A DNA stretch of 64,000 nt from an uncultured Flavobacterium sp. Lineage in GTDB: Bacteria; Bacteroidota; Bacteroidia; Flavobacteriales; Flavobacteriaceae. Every line of letters begins with the position of its first letter. The stretch's first letter is position 1. Positions 63,788-64,000 of the stretch are shown one piece after another. The stretch spans positions 43,459-107,458 of the forward strand of contig NZ_CALTYA010000007.1 of assembly GCF_943913405.1 (NCBI RefSeq). The letters are read 5' to 3'. The notes below the pieces were generated by a model. The model had not been told where the DNA came from, ran no database searches, and worked only from the letters and a program-made list of their open reading frames with translations. A program made the translations under genes and the position numbers.

Positions 63788-64000
63788 AGCAACACAACAT
63801 TAAGCCAAATTACCTATACAATACCACAACAACAACGTTGTAATTGCATTTTTAATAAGAAAATCAATAGCGTTAATTGAAAGTGAATTATATCTTAATT
63901 TACTGTTAACACTTGCCTGAATTGACAATAATGAGATTTTATGCATTTATTTTTAAGATGTATATTTTTTGTTGTGGTTATTTTTATCATATTCTTAATC
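63788..64000. other. Intergenic region at the right edge
   Basis: The last 213 bases hold no gene I can support. A 10-base perfect palindrome ACAACGTTGT lies at 63832-63841, 45 bases after the regulator stop. The region probably leads to a gene or operon starting outside the window. Confidence 0.45.

Overview
This window looks like chromosome from a Flavobacteriaceae bacterium, most likely Flavobacterium or a close relative. The DNA is AT-rich. Three large secreted proteins end in type IX secretion sorting domains. Promoters where visible have the Bacteroidota form TTTG-N19-TAnnTTTG, and Shine-Dalgarno sites are mostly absent. I see no integrase, transposase, phage block or CRISPR array. Both edges are cut: the first gene lacks its 5' end, and the last 213 bases are an upstream region for something outside.

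Layout. 1-5265 holds a truncated periplasmic PAP2 phosphatase, a HipA-like kinase overlapping a DUF3037 gene, and a CHASE/PAS hybrid-sensor histidine kinase. 5267-9605 holds a secreted endonuclease I and, divergently, a sulfur pair: a TauE-type exporter and a CstB-like persulfide dioxygenase with two rhodanese domains. 9686-11187 holds a TlpA/DUF4369 lipoprotein and tRNA-Tyr. 11384-22428 is the most distinctive block: a two-component system, an outer-membrane TonB-type receptor, two LtaS/sulfatase-fold enzymes, a diacylglycerol-kinase-like enzyme and two PAP2 phosphatases, all on the + strand. 22545-26381 is a giant repetitive T9SS adhesin-like protein.

26795-33529 holds a LytS/LytTR sensor-regulator pair, a lone receiver protein, an Rrf2 regulator, a fatty acid hydroxylase/sterol desaturase relative, a SIMPL protein and a rhomboid protease. 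33631-41976 holds a lipid A-type acyltransferase, a class V aminotransferase translationally coupled to a Bro-N/DinD-like gene, an exported peptide deformylase, a DUF4190 protein, GlmM, an ACP phosphodiesterase and a CLC channel. 42117-54144 holds UvrA, a LOG-family protein, an AraC regulator with a DUF1398 protein, an M1-like protein lacking the zinc motif, a fused branched-chain 2-oxoacid dehydrogenase E1, a TlpA lipoprotein and TpiA. 54414-63787 holds a choice-of-anchor I T9SS protein, a 21-bp tandem repeat, a porin O/P, PrmA, ClpS and a Y_Y_Y/LuxR-type regulator.

The best candidate for an undescribed system is 11384-22428. Direct repeats of TTCAGAA-type sites with an exact 11-bp period lie upstream of the response regulator, the first LtaS-like gene and the second PAP2 gene. 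They always sit 22 bp before a GC-starting element. This suggests one autoregulated regulon. The enzymes fit a cycle in which LtaS-like transferases move a phospholipid head group and release diacylglycerol, which the kinase returns to phosphatidate, with PAP2 enzymes acting on lipid phosphates. The substrate and acceptor are not visible from sequence.
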